Shown: piece after piece, positions 23,827 through 32,970 of the stretch
Layout: each line of letters opens with the position of its first letter
How positions within the stretch are numbered: the first letter of the stretch is position 1
Assembly (NCBI GenBank): GCA_029959545.1
Contig: JASCPH010000037.1
Span: 1-34,422, forward strand
Direction: 5' to 3'
From: Microbacteriaceae bacterium PS02066
GTDB lineage: Bacteria; Actinomycetota; Actinomycetes; Actinomycetales; Microbacteriaceae
Length of the DNA: 34,422 bases
Notes under the pieces: model-generated
Seen by the model: the letters and a program-made list of their open reading frames with translations, nothing else
Databases searched by the model: none
What the model was told of the DNA's origin: nothing
Made by a program: the position numbers and the translations under genes

Positions 23827-23829
23827 GTG

Positions 23830-25191
23830 TCAGCCCACCCGTTCCTTGCGACCGAACAGACCCTGAGGTCGCACCAGCAGCAGCAGGATCAGCAGCAGCA
23901 AGGCGGTCGCGTACTTGAAGTCGCCCGGCAGCCAGATGTTCGTCAACTCGACCGTCATGCCGATGATGAGGGCGCCGAAGAGGGCGCCGAAGGCGGTTCC
24001 GAGACCGCCGAGGGTCACCGCGGAGAAGAGCAGCAGCAGCAGCTGCATGCCCGTCATCCAGTTGATGCCGTTGAGAACGAGGCCGAGCAGGATGCCGGCG
24101 AGGCCCGCGAGCGCGGCGGATGCGGTCCAGATCAGGCGGATCACGCCGTCGACGTTGATGCCGGATGCGGCGGCGAGCGCCGGGTTGTCGCTCACGGCGC
24201 GGGTCGCGCGTCCGACGCGGGTCTTGACCAGGAAGAGGCCGACCGCGACGAGGACGACGACCGCGATGCCCATCGCGATCAGAGAGTCCTGACTGAGCGA
24301 GACCGGGCCGATCTGCACGGGCTTCGGGTTGGCCATGACGATGCGCACGGTCGATGCGCCGATGAAGAACTGGAACACGTACTGCAGTGCCAGCGACATT
24401 CCGATCGTGACGATCATGAGCTGCGTCAGCGACAGCCGCTTCTTGCGCAGCGGTTTCCAGATCGCGAGGTCCTGCGTGTAGCCGAACGCCGCGCACAGGA
24501 TGATGACGATGAGGCCGGCGAGCCAGATGTTGAGCCCCAGCAGGTTCGCGAAGACGAAGGCGAGGAGGCCGCCGAGGGTCACGAGCTCGCCGTGGGCGAA
24601 GTTCGAGATGCCGGTCGTGCCGTAGATCAGGGAGAGTCCGACGGCGGCGAGTGCCAGGAGCAGTCCGAGCCGCAGGCCGGATGCCGCCTGCTGGGCGAGG
24701 CGGTCCCAGTTGAATCCGGAGTCGGCCGTCGTGGTGCCGCCGCTCGTGGTGCCGCCGTCGCCGCTGCCGCCCGCCGATTCGAGCGAGAACAGCGCGGCGG
24801 TGTTGGCGCCGAGCGTCACGGTCCGCACCTGCGGCTCGTCGCTTCTCAGGGTGACGCCGTCGGGCAGCGTGTCGGGGTCGACCGTCACCGAGTACTCACC
24901 GGGCTGCTCGACGCTCAGCGACCAGCGGCCGTCGTCGTCGGTCTCGGTGGAGACGGTGCCGCCGGGGCCGGTGGCCGAGACCACGACTCCCGCTCCGGCG
25001 TCGCGCAGGGTGCCGGAGAGGCAGCCGACAGTGGCGCTGGGTGCGCAGACCTCGGTCTGCTTGGCGCTCTCATCGGTGGTCTCGGCGTGAGCCGCAGTAG
25101 GGATAAAGGTCAGCAGCGCGACGATGAGCGCGGCGAAGAGGAGAAGAATCCCGGGTAGGGATCGTCTCTCGGTCGCAGTGGTGGAAACCAC
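23830..25191 (-). CDS. livH: LivH-type permease with an N-terminal secreted Ig/prealbumin-like domain
   Basis: A 453-aa protein, about 150 longer than normal LivH. Residues 1-36 form a signal peptide or first membrane anchor (basic RR, then LPGILLLFAALIVALLTFIP, then AHA). Residues ~47-136 read as a small beta-sandwich of the carboxypeptidase-regulatory/prealbumin type: Cys49 and Cys57, LSGTLRDAGAGVVVSATGPG, TDDDGRWSLSVEQPGEYSVT. A Gly/Thr/Ser linker (~139-158) joins it to a complete LivH permease with LIYGTTGISNFAHGELVTLG, a coupling region VGRATRAVSDNPALAAASGI and LGGLGTAFGALFGALIIG. GTG 25191 is chosen for the GGAGG site (25200-25196) and good signal peptide. First gene of livHMGF. The extra domain is external; its ligand is unknown. 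Confidence 0.88.
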   Translation of the reverse strand: MVSTTATERRSLPGILLLFAALIVALLTFIPTAAHAETTDESAKQTEVCAPSATVGCLSGTLRDAGAGVVVSATGPGGTVSTETDDDGRWSLSVEQPGEYSVTVDPDTLPDGVTLRSDEPQVRTVTLGANTAALFSLESAGGSGDGGTTSGGTTTADSGFNWDRLAQQAASGLRLGLLLALAAVGLSLIYGTTGISNFAHGELVTLGGLLAFVFANLLGLNIWLAGLIVIILCAAFGYTQDLAIWKPLRKKRLSLTQLMIVTIGMSLALQYVFQFFIGASTVRIVMANPKPVQIGPVSLSQDSLIAMGIAVVVLVAVGLFLVKTRVGRATRAVSDNPALAAASGINVDGVIRLIWTASAALAGLAGILLGLVLNGINWMTGMQLLLLLFSAVTLGGLGTAFGALFGALIIGMTVELTNIWLPGDFKYATALLLLILLLLVRPQGLFGRKERVG

Positions 25192-27090
<1,899 letters not shown>

Positions 27091-27101
27091 TCGAGCGCGT
27101 T

Positions 27102-27136
27102 CGAAACGCCGCATCCCGTCGGGGTGCGGCGTTTCG
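27102..27136 (+). terminator. guaB terminator
   Basis: The arms around 27102-27116 and 27122-27136 pair nearly perfectly (CGAAACGCCGCA with TGCGGCGTTTCG, plus inner CCC/GGG) with a short loop. It lies 12 bp after the guaB stop, with TTT inside the right arm. Confidence 0.85.
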
Positions 27137-27147
27137 CGTCCCGGGGC

Positions 27148-27160
27148 TACGCTGACGCTC
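27148..27160 (+). promoter_or_regulatory. -10 box of a leaderless promoter (TMEM175-like gene)
   Basis: TACGCT (27148-27153) lies 7 nt before the GTG at 27161; no ribosome-binding site. Confidence 0.5.
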
Positions 27161-27826
27161 GTGATCCGGCGACGTCAGCATCCCGAGGCCACCGTCTCGA
27201 CGCGGCGGCTCGAGGCCTACACCGACGGCGTGTTCGCGATCGCGGCGACGCTGCTGGTGCTGGATCTCACCGCGCGCACCTTCGACGGGGTGCGCACCGA
27301 CGCCGACCTCTGGGCGGCACTGGTGGGCATGGCGCAGCCGTTCTTCACCTTCTTGGTCAGCTTCCTCATCCTGAGCCTGATGTGGCGGGCGCACGTCGAG
27401 CAGTTCGAGCACATCTCCCGCATCGACACCCTCGGCACGTGGATCAACGCGGTGCGGCTGTTCTTCATCGTGCTCGTGCCCTTCACCTCCACGATCAACA
27501 ACGAGTTCGCCGACCTGGTGCTCGGACGAATGCTCCTGCCGATCAACTTCCTGCTGGCGATCGGATGCAGCTGGGCCCAGTGGGCGTGGGCGATGCGCAC
27601 CCGCGATCAGTCGATGCCCGACTTCCCGCTCTCCGAGGCCCGCATCCAGGGCGGCGGAGCGCTCAGTGCCCTCATCATCTCCGCGGGTGTCGTCGCCCTC
27701 AGCCCGCTCGCCGGCTCACTCGCGTTCCTGCTGTTCCTCGTCGACGGTACGCTCACACGCCTGCTCTCGCGACCGCGGGCGACGGCGGACGCCGAACCGC
27801 CGTCACCGGACGCGTCCGCCGGCTAG
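27161..27826 (+). CDS. TMEM175-family (DUF1211) potassium-channel-like membrane protein
   Basis: A 221-aa protein with about six hydrophobic helices. The first helix holds RLEAYTDGVFAIAATLLVLD, matching the TMEM175 signature RxxxFSDG-VFAIAxTLLVL, with YTDG in place of FSDG. Bacterial TMEM175 proteins are six-helix tetrameric K+-permeable channels, so this probably forms such a channel. HISRIDTLGTWINAVRLFFI is another conserved family segment. The C-terminal tail is polar and Ala/Pro-rich. GTG 27161 follows a TACGCT box and begins MIRRRQHPEATVSTRRLEAY. It is a single-gene unit between the guaB terminator and a long palindrome. Confidence 0.85.
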   Translation: MIRRRQHPEATVSTRRLEAYTDGVFAIAATLLVLDLTARTFDGVRTDADLWAALVGMAQPFFTFLVSFLILSLMWRAHVEQFEHISRIDTLGTWINAVRLFFIVLVPFTSTINNEFADLVLGRMLLPINFLLAIGCSWAQWAWAMRTRDQSMPDFPLSEARIQGGGALSALIISAGVVALSPLAGSLAFLLFLVDGTLTRLLSRPRATADAEPPSPDASAG

Positions 27827-27832
27827 CGACGC

Positions 27833-27905
27833 GACCGAACTCCTGCAGCAGCGCCCGATTCCCGGTGTCGCAAGTCGCAAGGGCGCGTTTTGCAGGAGTT
27901 CGGTC
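27833..27905. terminator. long palindrome, two-way terminator candidate
   Basis: Arms 27833-27847 and 27891-27905 pair perfectly over 15 bp. An inner 6-bp stem GCGCCC (27851-27856) with GGGCGC (27881-27886) extends it, leaving a 24-nt loop. It begins 6 bp after the stop of the plus-strand channel gene and ends 5 bp before the stop of the opposing MFS remnant, so it can end both transcripts. Its loop shares the core GCGCCCGATTCCC with the palindrome behind guaA. Confidence 0.65.
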
Positions 27906-27910
27906 CGTGT

Positions 27911-28195
27911 TCAGGCGCCGACGGCGACCTCATCGCGCTCGGAAGCCGATGCGGGGGCGGGGGCGGATGCCGGCTCGGTCTCAGCGGTGGGGCGCGCCGA
28001 CCGGTCCGCCGGCAGCCACAGTGCCGCGACGGCGGCGACGACCAGCACGGCGGTCCCGACGTAGACGGCGGGCCGTGCCGCATCCACGTAGGAGTCGGGG
28101 AGCAGCTGACCACCCGCGCCCACGAAGATCGCGGTCATGACGGCGGTTCCGAGCGCGACGCCGATCTCACGAAGGGTCGAGTTCACCCCGAGCTC
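27911..28195 (-). pseudogene. C-terminal remnant of an MFS (DHA2-type) efflux transporter
   Basis: The minus-strand frame reads SELGVNSTLREIGVALGTAV, then two membrane helices (GVALGTAVMTAIFVGAG and PAVYVGTAVLVVAAVAAL) and a polar Ala/Pro-rich tail ending VAVGA. This is the last ~95 residues of a 14-helix MFS drug transporter; intact members have ~480 aa. The frame can be followed upstream to 28249, but there it is antisense to TetR-type coding sequence and no longer MFS-like. The 5' four-fifths of the gene is therefore missing. The boundary near 28195 is approximate. Confidence 0.72.
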
Positions 28196-28765
28196 GGACG
28201 AGCGCCGAGCGCTCATCCTGACGGCGGCGATCGCCGTGTTCGGCGCCAAGGGCTACGTCGGCACGACGACGGACGACATCGCGCGCGCGGCCGGTGTCTC
28301 CAGCCCTATGTCGTGCGGCTGTTCGGAACGAAGGAACAGCTGTTCCTCGCCGCGCTGGACGAGACGCTCCGGCTGTTGTTCGAGGCCTTCGCGCGCGCGG
28401 CGGGGCCTGGCCTGGACGACGAGATCGAAGCCCGCATGGGGCACGAGTACATCGACCTGCTCAGCGTGCGGGGTCTGCGTCAGACCCTGTCGCACGCATT
28501 CCTGCTCGGCTCCCATCCGGTCATCGGCCCCCGGGCACGCGACGGTTTCGCGCGTGTGTGGGCGTATCTGCGCGATCTGGGCTTCCCCGCCGAACGGGCG
28601 CAGGCGTTCCTCGCGCAGGGGATGCTGATCAACACGATGATCGGTCTGCGCGTCGCCGACGAGTCCGACGGCGACCCCCGCATCACCGATCTGTTCGCGG
28701 CGTGCTTCCCCACGGAGCGGGCGATCGTGCTCGCGCTCGCACCGCGCGTGGACGAGCCGTGGTGA
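28196..28765 (+). pseudogene. broken TetR-family regulator (5' truncated and frameshifted)
   Basis: The first part reads DERRALILTAAIAVFGAKGY followed by VGTTTDDIARAAGVS in one frame. The continuation QPYVVRLFGTKEQLFLAALD and the ligand-binding part through to PRVDEPW (stop 28763-28765) lie in another frame. One missing base after 28300 (TCTCCAG where TCTCCCAG would restore VSQPYVVRLFGTK) explains the switch. No proper start codon or ribosome-binding site precedes; the frame runs back into the MFS remnant (ATG 28137). The ancestral gene was probably a repressor divergent from the MFS pump. Confidence 0.75.
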
Positions 28766-28781
28766 GCTCCGCTTCGGCGGC

Positions 28782-28793
28782 TAGGCTGGAGGG
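28782..28793 (+). promoter_or_regulatory. -10 box of a leaderless promoter (guaB3)
   Basis: TAGGCT (28782-28787) stands 6 nt before the GTG at 28794. Confidence 0.5.
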
Positions 28794-29915
28794 GTGAGCA
28801 TGGACATCGAGATCGGCCGCGCCAAGCGGGCCCGGCGCGCATTCACCTTCGACGACATCGCCGTGGTCCCCTCGCGTCGCACGCGCAACCCCGAGGATGT
28901 CTCGACCTCGTGGACGATCGACGCCTTCTCGTTCGACATCCCCGTGCTCGGCGCTCCCATGGACTCGGTGGTGAGCCCCCGTACCGCGATCATGCTCGGT
29001 CAGCTCGGCGGGCTGGGCGTGCTCGACCTCGAGGGTCTGTGGACGCGCTACGACGACCCGGACCCGCTGCTGGCCGAGATCGCGACGCTCTCCTCCGTCG
29101 ATGCGACCAGGCGGATGCAGGAACTGTACGCCGAGCCCATCAAGCCCGAGCTCGTGCGCGATCGTCTCGCGGAGATCCGTGCCGCGGGCGTGACGGTGGC
29201 CGGATCCCTGACGCCGCAGCGCACGCAGGATCTGTACGAGACCGTCGTCGCCGCCGGCGTCGACCTCTTCGTCATCCGCGGCACGACCGTGTCGGCCGAG
29301 CACGTGTCGTCCGTGGACCAGCCGCTGAACCTCAAGAAGTTCATCTACGACCTCGACGTCCCCGTCATCGTCGGAGGAGCGGCCACATACACCGCGGCAC
29401 TGCACCTCATGCGCACGGGCGCGGCCGGCGTGCTGGTCGGGTTCGGTGGGGGAGCGGCATCGACCACGCGCGCGACGCTCGGCATCCACGCGCCGATGGC
29501 CACGGCGGTCTCCGACGTCGCCGGCGCGCGCCGCGACTACCTGGACGAGTCCGGCGGCCGCTACGTGCACGTGATCGCCGACGGCGGCGTGGGCACATCG
29601 GGCGACATCGTCAAGGCGCTCGCGATGGGCGCCGACGCCGTCATGCTCGGCGTCGCGCTCGCGCGGGCGACCGATGCGCCGGGCCAGGGCTTCCACTGGG
29701 GGCCTGAGGCCCACCACCCGAAGCTCCCGCGCGGCAACCGCGTGAAGGTCGACCAGGTGGCCTCGCTCGAAGAGGTGCTCTATGGGCCGGCTCCGGTCGC
29801 CGACGGCACCGCGAACCTCATCGGGGCCCTCCGCAAGTCGATGGCCACCACGGGCTACTCCGACCTCAAGGAGTTCCAGCGCGTCGAGGTCGTCGTCGCC
29901 CCCTACGGGCGCTGA
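28794..29915 (+). CDS. guaB3: GuaB3-family IMP dehydrogenase-like protein
   Basis: A 373-aa TIM-barrel protein of the GuaB3 type, without CBS domains. FTFDDIAVVPSRRTRNPEDV, PVLGAPMDSVVSP, the IADGGVGTSGDIVKALAMGA phosphate loop and LRKSMATTGYSDLKEFQRVE are typical. At the loop where GuaB has GPGSICTTR, this protein reads GFGGGAASTTR (about residues 216-226), so Ser223 replaces the catalytic Cys. Cyanobacterial GuaB3 has been reported to act as GMP reductase; the activity of this form is uncertain. GTG 28794 (MSMDIEIGRAKRARR) has a TAGGCT box 6 nt upstream. It lies between guaB and guaA, with SURF1 16 bp downstream. Confidence 0.92.
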   Translation: MSMDIEIGRAKRARRAFTFDDIAVVPSRRTRNPEDVSTSWTIDAFSFDIPVLGAPMDSVVSPRTAIMLGQLGGLGVLDLEGLWTRYDDPDPLLAEIATLSSVDATRRMQELYAEPIKPELVRDRLAEIRAAGVTVAGSLTPQRTQDLYETVVAAGVDLFVIRGTTVSAEHVSSVDQPLNLKKFIYDLDVPVIVGGAATYTAALHLMRTGAAGVLVGFGGGAASTTRATLGIHAPMATAVSDVAGARRDYLDESGGRYVHVIADGGVGTSGDIVKALAMGADAVMLGVALARATDAPGQGFHWGPEAHHPKLPRGNRVKVDQVASLEEVLYGPAPVADGTANLIGALRKSMATTGYSDLKEFQRVEVVVAPYGR

Positions 29916-29931
29916 GCTCGGCCGCTCCCTC

Positions 29932-30753
29932 GTGACTTCCCCCGCATCCGACGACCTTCCCGAGGTCTTCCCCCCGACCCTGCGCGAGGTCATGCTGCGC
30001 GGTCGGTGGATTGCGATGCTCTTGCTGTGCCTGGCCGTCGCGGCGGTGTTCGCGTGGCTCGGCCAGTGGCAGCTCGCACGAGCGATCGACACGGCGCCGC
30101 GCGAAGAGGGCGCGACCGAGCAGGTCATGCCGATCGCCGATGTCGCGGTGCCGGGGGAGTACCTGACCGATCCGCTCATCGGTCAGCGTGTGGAAGTCAG
30201 CGGCACGTTCGTGCCGAGCGACTTCATCGTCGTCGCCTCCCGGTACAACGGCGGCGTCGAGGGGTACTGGGTCACCGCCCACCTGCGCGCGGTCGACCCG
30301 GATGCGTCGCTCGCGGTGGCCGTCGGCTGGGCGGCCACGAGAGACGACGCGGACGCGGCCGCCGACGCGCTGGCGAAGAGCACCGACCCGAACGAGGTCG
30401 TCACCCTCACCGGACGCATCGTCGCCGACGAGGGCCCCGTGCCGCCGCCCAAGAGCGATCCGTGGGAGATCACGCGGATGTCGCCCGCCGCGTTGCTGAG
30501 CCGTTGGCAGGACATCGGTGACACCGACGTCTACCGCCAGTTCGTCGTGGCGGACGACCCGATGGGCGGCCTGGCCGACATCGATTCGCCCGCGCCGGAT
30601 GCGGGATCCTCCGTCAACTGGCTCAACATCTTCTACGCGGCCGAATGGGTGATCTTCGCCGGCTTCGCGTTCTACCTCTGGTACCGCCTCGCGAAGGATG
30701 CGTGGGAGAAGGAGCTCGAAGAGCTCGCCGACGCCCAGACCGTCGACGCCTGA
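29932..30753 (+). CDS. SURF1-family cytochrome oxidase assembly protein
   Basis: A 273-aa membrane protein with the SURF1 layout: a first helix at about residues 26-44 ending in LGQWQLARA (the LGxWQxxR motif), a ~180-residue extracytoplasmic domain and a second helix near the C-terminus (WLNIFYAAEWVIFAGFAFYL). VEVSGTFVPSDFIVV, GYWVTAHLRA and VAVGWAATRDDA are SURF1-type strands; NIFYAAEW matches the conserved end. The family helps insert haem into cytochrome c oxidase. GTG 29932 is chosen as the first good start after guaB3 (16-bp gap), though no ribosome-binding site is evident. Probably co-transcribed with guaB3. Confidence 0.9.
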   Translation: MTSPASDDLPEVFPPTLREVMLRGRWIAMLLLCLAVAAVFAWLGQWQLARAIDTAPREEGATEQVMPIADVAVPGEYLTDPLIGQRVEVSGTFVPSDFIVVASRYNGGVEGYWVTAHLRAVDPDASLAVAVGWAATRDDADAAADALAKSTDPNEVVTLTGRIVADEGPVPPPKSDPWEITRMSPAALLSRWQDIGDTDVYRQFVVADDPMGGLADIDSPAPDAGSSVNWLNIFYAAEWVIFAGFAFYLWYRLAKDAWEKELEELADAQTVDA

Positions 30754-30789
30754 GCTCCCGCGCGCCGGGCGACGCCCCCGCCGCACGAC

Positions 30790-30802
30790 TAGACTGGGGT
30801 TC
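30790..30802 (+). promoter_or_regulatory. -10 box of a leaderless promoter (DUF3817 gene)
   Basis: TAGACT (30790-30795) lies 7 nt before ATG 30803; no ribosome-binding site. Confidence 0.5.
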
Positions 30803-31288
30803 ATGCCCGCCCCGAAACTCGCCACCTTTCCGGCGATCCGCAAGGCGCTGCGGTTCTACCAGATCTGCTCCGTGATCACCGGTGTCGGCCTGCTGCTGCT
30901 GGTCACCGAGATGATCCTGAAGTACACGCCGTCGCTCGCGGTCGAGCTGTTCCTGGGCGGATCGGGCGGATTCCTGTGGTTCGCGCCCGTGGTGCCGGGC
31001 CCCGAGGGCGAGCTCGTCTCCACGGGAGACGGCGTCAACCTCTCGCTCGGCATCCTGATCGTGCACGGCTGGTTCTACGTCGTCTACCTCATCGCCTGCT
31101 TCCGCGTCTGGAGCCTCATGCGGTGGCCGCTGTGGCGTCTGCTGCTGCTGGCCGCGGGCGGCGTCGTGCCCTTCCTCTCCTTCGTCATGGAGGCGATCGT
31201 CGCCCGTGACGTCAAGCGCTACCTCGCGGCCCGTGAGGCCGCCGAGGCCCCTCCCGCATCCGCCGACGCGACAGAGAGCAGCCGTTGA
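30803..31288 (+). CDS. DUF3817 membrane protein
   Basis: A 161-aa protein with three hydrophobic helices, of the DUF3817 family common beside guaA in actinobacteria. [20 protein letters not shown] at the start and [20 protein letters not shown] are the conserved segments; the last helix is followed by [16 protein letters not shown] and a polar tail. The middle loop ([20 protein letters not shown]) is longer than in compact members. No function is established. ATG 30803 follows a TAGACT box. The guaA start overlaps its stop by 4 nt (TTGA), so guaA translation depends on this transcript. Confidence 0.85.
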   Translation: MPAPKLATFPAIRKALRFYQICSVITGVGLLLLVTEMILKYTPSLAVELFLGGSGGFLWFAPVVPGPEGELVSTGDGVNLSLGILIVHGWFYVVYLIACFRVWSLMRWPLWRLLLLAAGGVVPFLSFVMEAIVARDVKRYLAAREAAEAPPASADATESSR

Positions 31289-32865
31289 CCGAGCAGACCG
31301 ATACCTCCCAGCGCCCCGTCCTGGTCGTCGACTTCGGCGCCCAGTACGCGCAGTTGATCGCCCGTCGCGTGCGCGAAGCCGGCGTTTACAGCGAGATCGT
31401 GCCGCACACCGCATCCGCGGCCGACATCGCGGCGAAGAACCCGGTGGGCATCATCCTGTCCGGCGGCCCGTCGTCGGTGTATGAGGACGGTGCGCCCGCG
31501 CTCGACACGGAGGTCTTCGACCTCGGTGTGCCGACCCTCGGCATCTGCTACGGCTTCCAGGTCATGGCGCAGGCGCTCGGCGGCGAGGTCGCGAACACGG
31601 GCCTGCGCGAGTACGGCGCCACCGACGCGACGATCGTGACCGAGGGCACGCTGCTCGAGGGCACCCCGGCCGAGCAGAACGTGTGGATGAGCCACGGCGA
31701 CCAGGTCTCCCGTGCGCCCGAGGGTTTCGATGTGCTCGCGCGCACCGCGGCGACGCCGGTCGCGGCCTTCGCCGACGACGCGCGTCGCTTCTATGGCGTG
31801 CAGTGGCACCCCGAGGTCAAGCACTCCGACTACGGCCAGACCGTGCTCGAGAACTTCCTCCACAACGCCGCGGGCCTGGGCGCCGACTGGAACAGCGGCA
31901 ACGTCATCGCCGAGCAGGTCGAGAAGATCCGTGCGCAGGTCGGCGAGGGCCGGGTCATCTCGGCGCTGTCCGGCGGCGTCGACTCCGCCGTGTCGACGGC
32001 GCTCGTGCACAAGGCCGTGGGCGACAAGCTCACGGCGATCTTCGTCGACCACGGACTGCTGCGAAAGGGCGAGCGGGAACAGGTCGAGAACGACTACGTC
32101 GCCTCGACGGGTGTGCGCCTGATCACCATCGATGCGCGCGAGCAGTTCCTCTCCGCCCTCGAGGGTGTGAGCGACCCCGAGCAGAAGCGGAAGATCATCG
32201 GACGCGAGTTCATCCGTGCCTTCGAGGCCGCGGAGCGCGATCTCGTCGCCGAGGCGGCCGCTGACGGCGAGCCCATCCGCTTCCTGGTGCAGGGCACGCT
32301 CTACCCCGACGTCGTGGAATCGGGCGGCGGCGCGGGCACGGCGAACATCAAGAGCCACCACAACGTGGGCGGCCTGCCGGAAGACCTGCAGTTCGAGCTC
32401 ATCGAGCCGCTGCGCACCCTCTTCAAGGACGAGGTACGCCAGATCGGTCGCGATCTCGGACTTCCGGAGGCGATCGTGGCACGCCAGCCCTTTCCGGGCC
32501 CCGGCCTCGGCATCCGTATCGTGGGTGAGGTCACCGCTGACCGCCTCGAGATTCTGCGGGACGCCGACGCCATCGCGCGTGCGGAGCTGACCAAGGCGGC
32601 CCTCGACGGCGAGATCTGGCAGTGCCCGGTCGTGCTGCTCGCGGACGTGCGCTCGGTCGGCGTGCAGGGCGACGGACGCACCTACGGGCATCCGATCGTG
32701 CTGCGCCCCGTCTCCAGCGAGGACGCCATGACCGCGGATTGGACCCGTCTGCCGTACGACGTCCTGTCGAAGATCTCCAACCGGATCACGAACGAGGTGC
32801 GGGACGTCAACCGCGTGGTTCTCGACGTCACGTCGAAGCCCCCGGGGACCATCGAGTGGGAGTGA
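31285..32865 (+). CDS. guaA: GMP synthase (glutamine-hydrolysing)
   Basis: A 526-aa enzyme converting XMP to GMP. The N-terminal class I glutaminase has [20 protein letters not shown], the nucleophile Cys88 in [11 protein letters not shown], and the catalytic His and Glu in VQWHPEV. The ATP-pyrophosphatase domain has the P-loop [20 protein letters not shown] and [13 protein letters not shown]. The C-terminal dimerisation domain ends [18 protein letters not shown] ([15 protein letters not shown]). The start is TTG 31285, overlapping the DUF3817 stop; no earlier in-frame start fits the family. A long palindrome follows 21 bp after the stop. It completes the guaB-guaB3-guaA set. Confidence 0.97.
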   Translation: MTEQTDTSQRPVLVVDFGAQYAQLIARRVREAGVYSEIVPHTASAADIAAKNPVGIILSGGPSSVYEDGAPALDTEVFDLGVPTLGICYGFQVMAQALGGEVANTGLREYGATDATIVTEGTLLEGTPAEQNVWMSHGDQVSRAPEGFDVLARTAATPVAAFADDARRFYGVQWHPEVKHSDYGQTVLENFLHNAAGLGADWNSGNVIAEQVEKIRAQVGEGRVISALSGGVDSAVSTALVHKAVGDKLTAIFVDHGLLRKGEREQVENDYVASTGVRLITIDAREQFLSALEGVSDPEQKRKIIGREFIRAFEAAERDLVAEAAADGEPIRFLVQGTLYPDVVESGGGAGTANIKSHHNVGGLPEDLQFELIEPLRTLFKDEVRQIGRDLGLPEAIVARQPFPGPGLGIRIVGEVTADRLEILRDADAIARAELTKAALDGEIWQCPVVLLADVRSVGVQGDGRTYGHPIVLRPVSSEDAMTADWTRLPYDVLSKISNRITNEVRDVNRVVLDVTSKPPGTIEWE

Positions 32866-32886
32866 GCTCGGGGGACGCCGAGCTCA

Positions 32887-32951
32887 GGGGTGTCCCTTCT
32901 CAGGCAAGAGCGGGGACCCCTGCGCCCCGATTGCCCGAGAAGGGACACCCC
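32887..32951. terminator. long palindrome behind guaA
   Basis: Arms 32887-32901 and 32937-32951 pair perfectly over 15 bp. After one mismatch, GGCAA (32903-32907) pairs with TTGCC (32931-32935). The loop is GC-rich and can fold further. The position suits a guaA terminator. Confidence 0.65.
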
Positions 32952-32970
32952 TTCGCTCTCTCCCCGAGGT

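Noticed and set aside
21745..25158. A very long open frame (1137 codons) on the plus strand opposite livF-livG-livM-livH
   Set aside because: It is the antisense shadow of four intact ABC transporter genes in GC-rich DNA; its product is Asp/Glu/Arg/His-rich and matches no family.
28137..28628. A short intact regulator gene in the first TetR frame
   Set aside because: The frame loses all TetR similarity at 28300 and becomes Cys/Arg/Ser-rich; the homology continues in another frame, so it is a frameshifted remnant.
31219..32691. A 490-codon minus-strand open frame opposite guaA
   Set aside because: Shadow of guaA; no motif or promoter.
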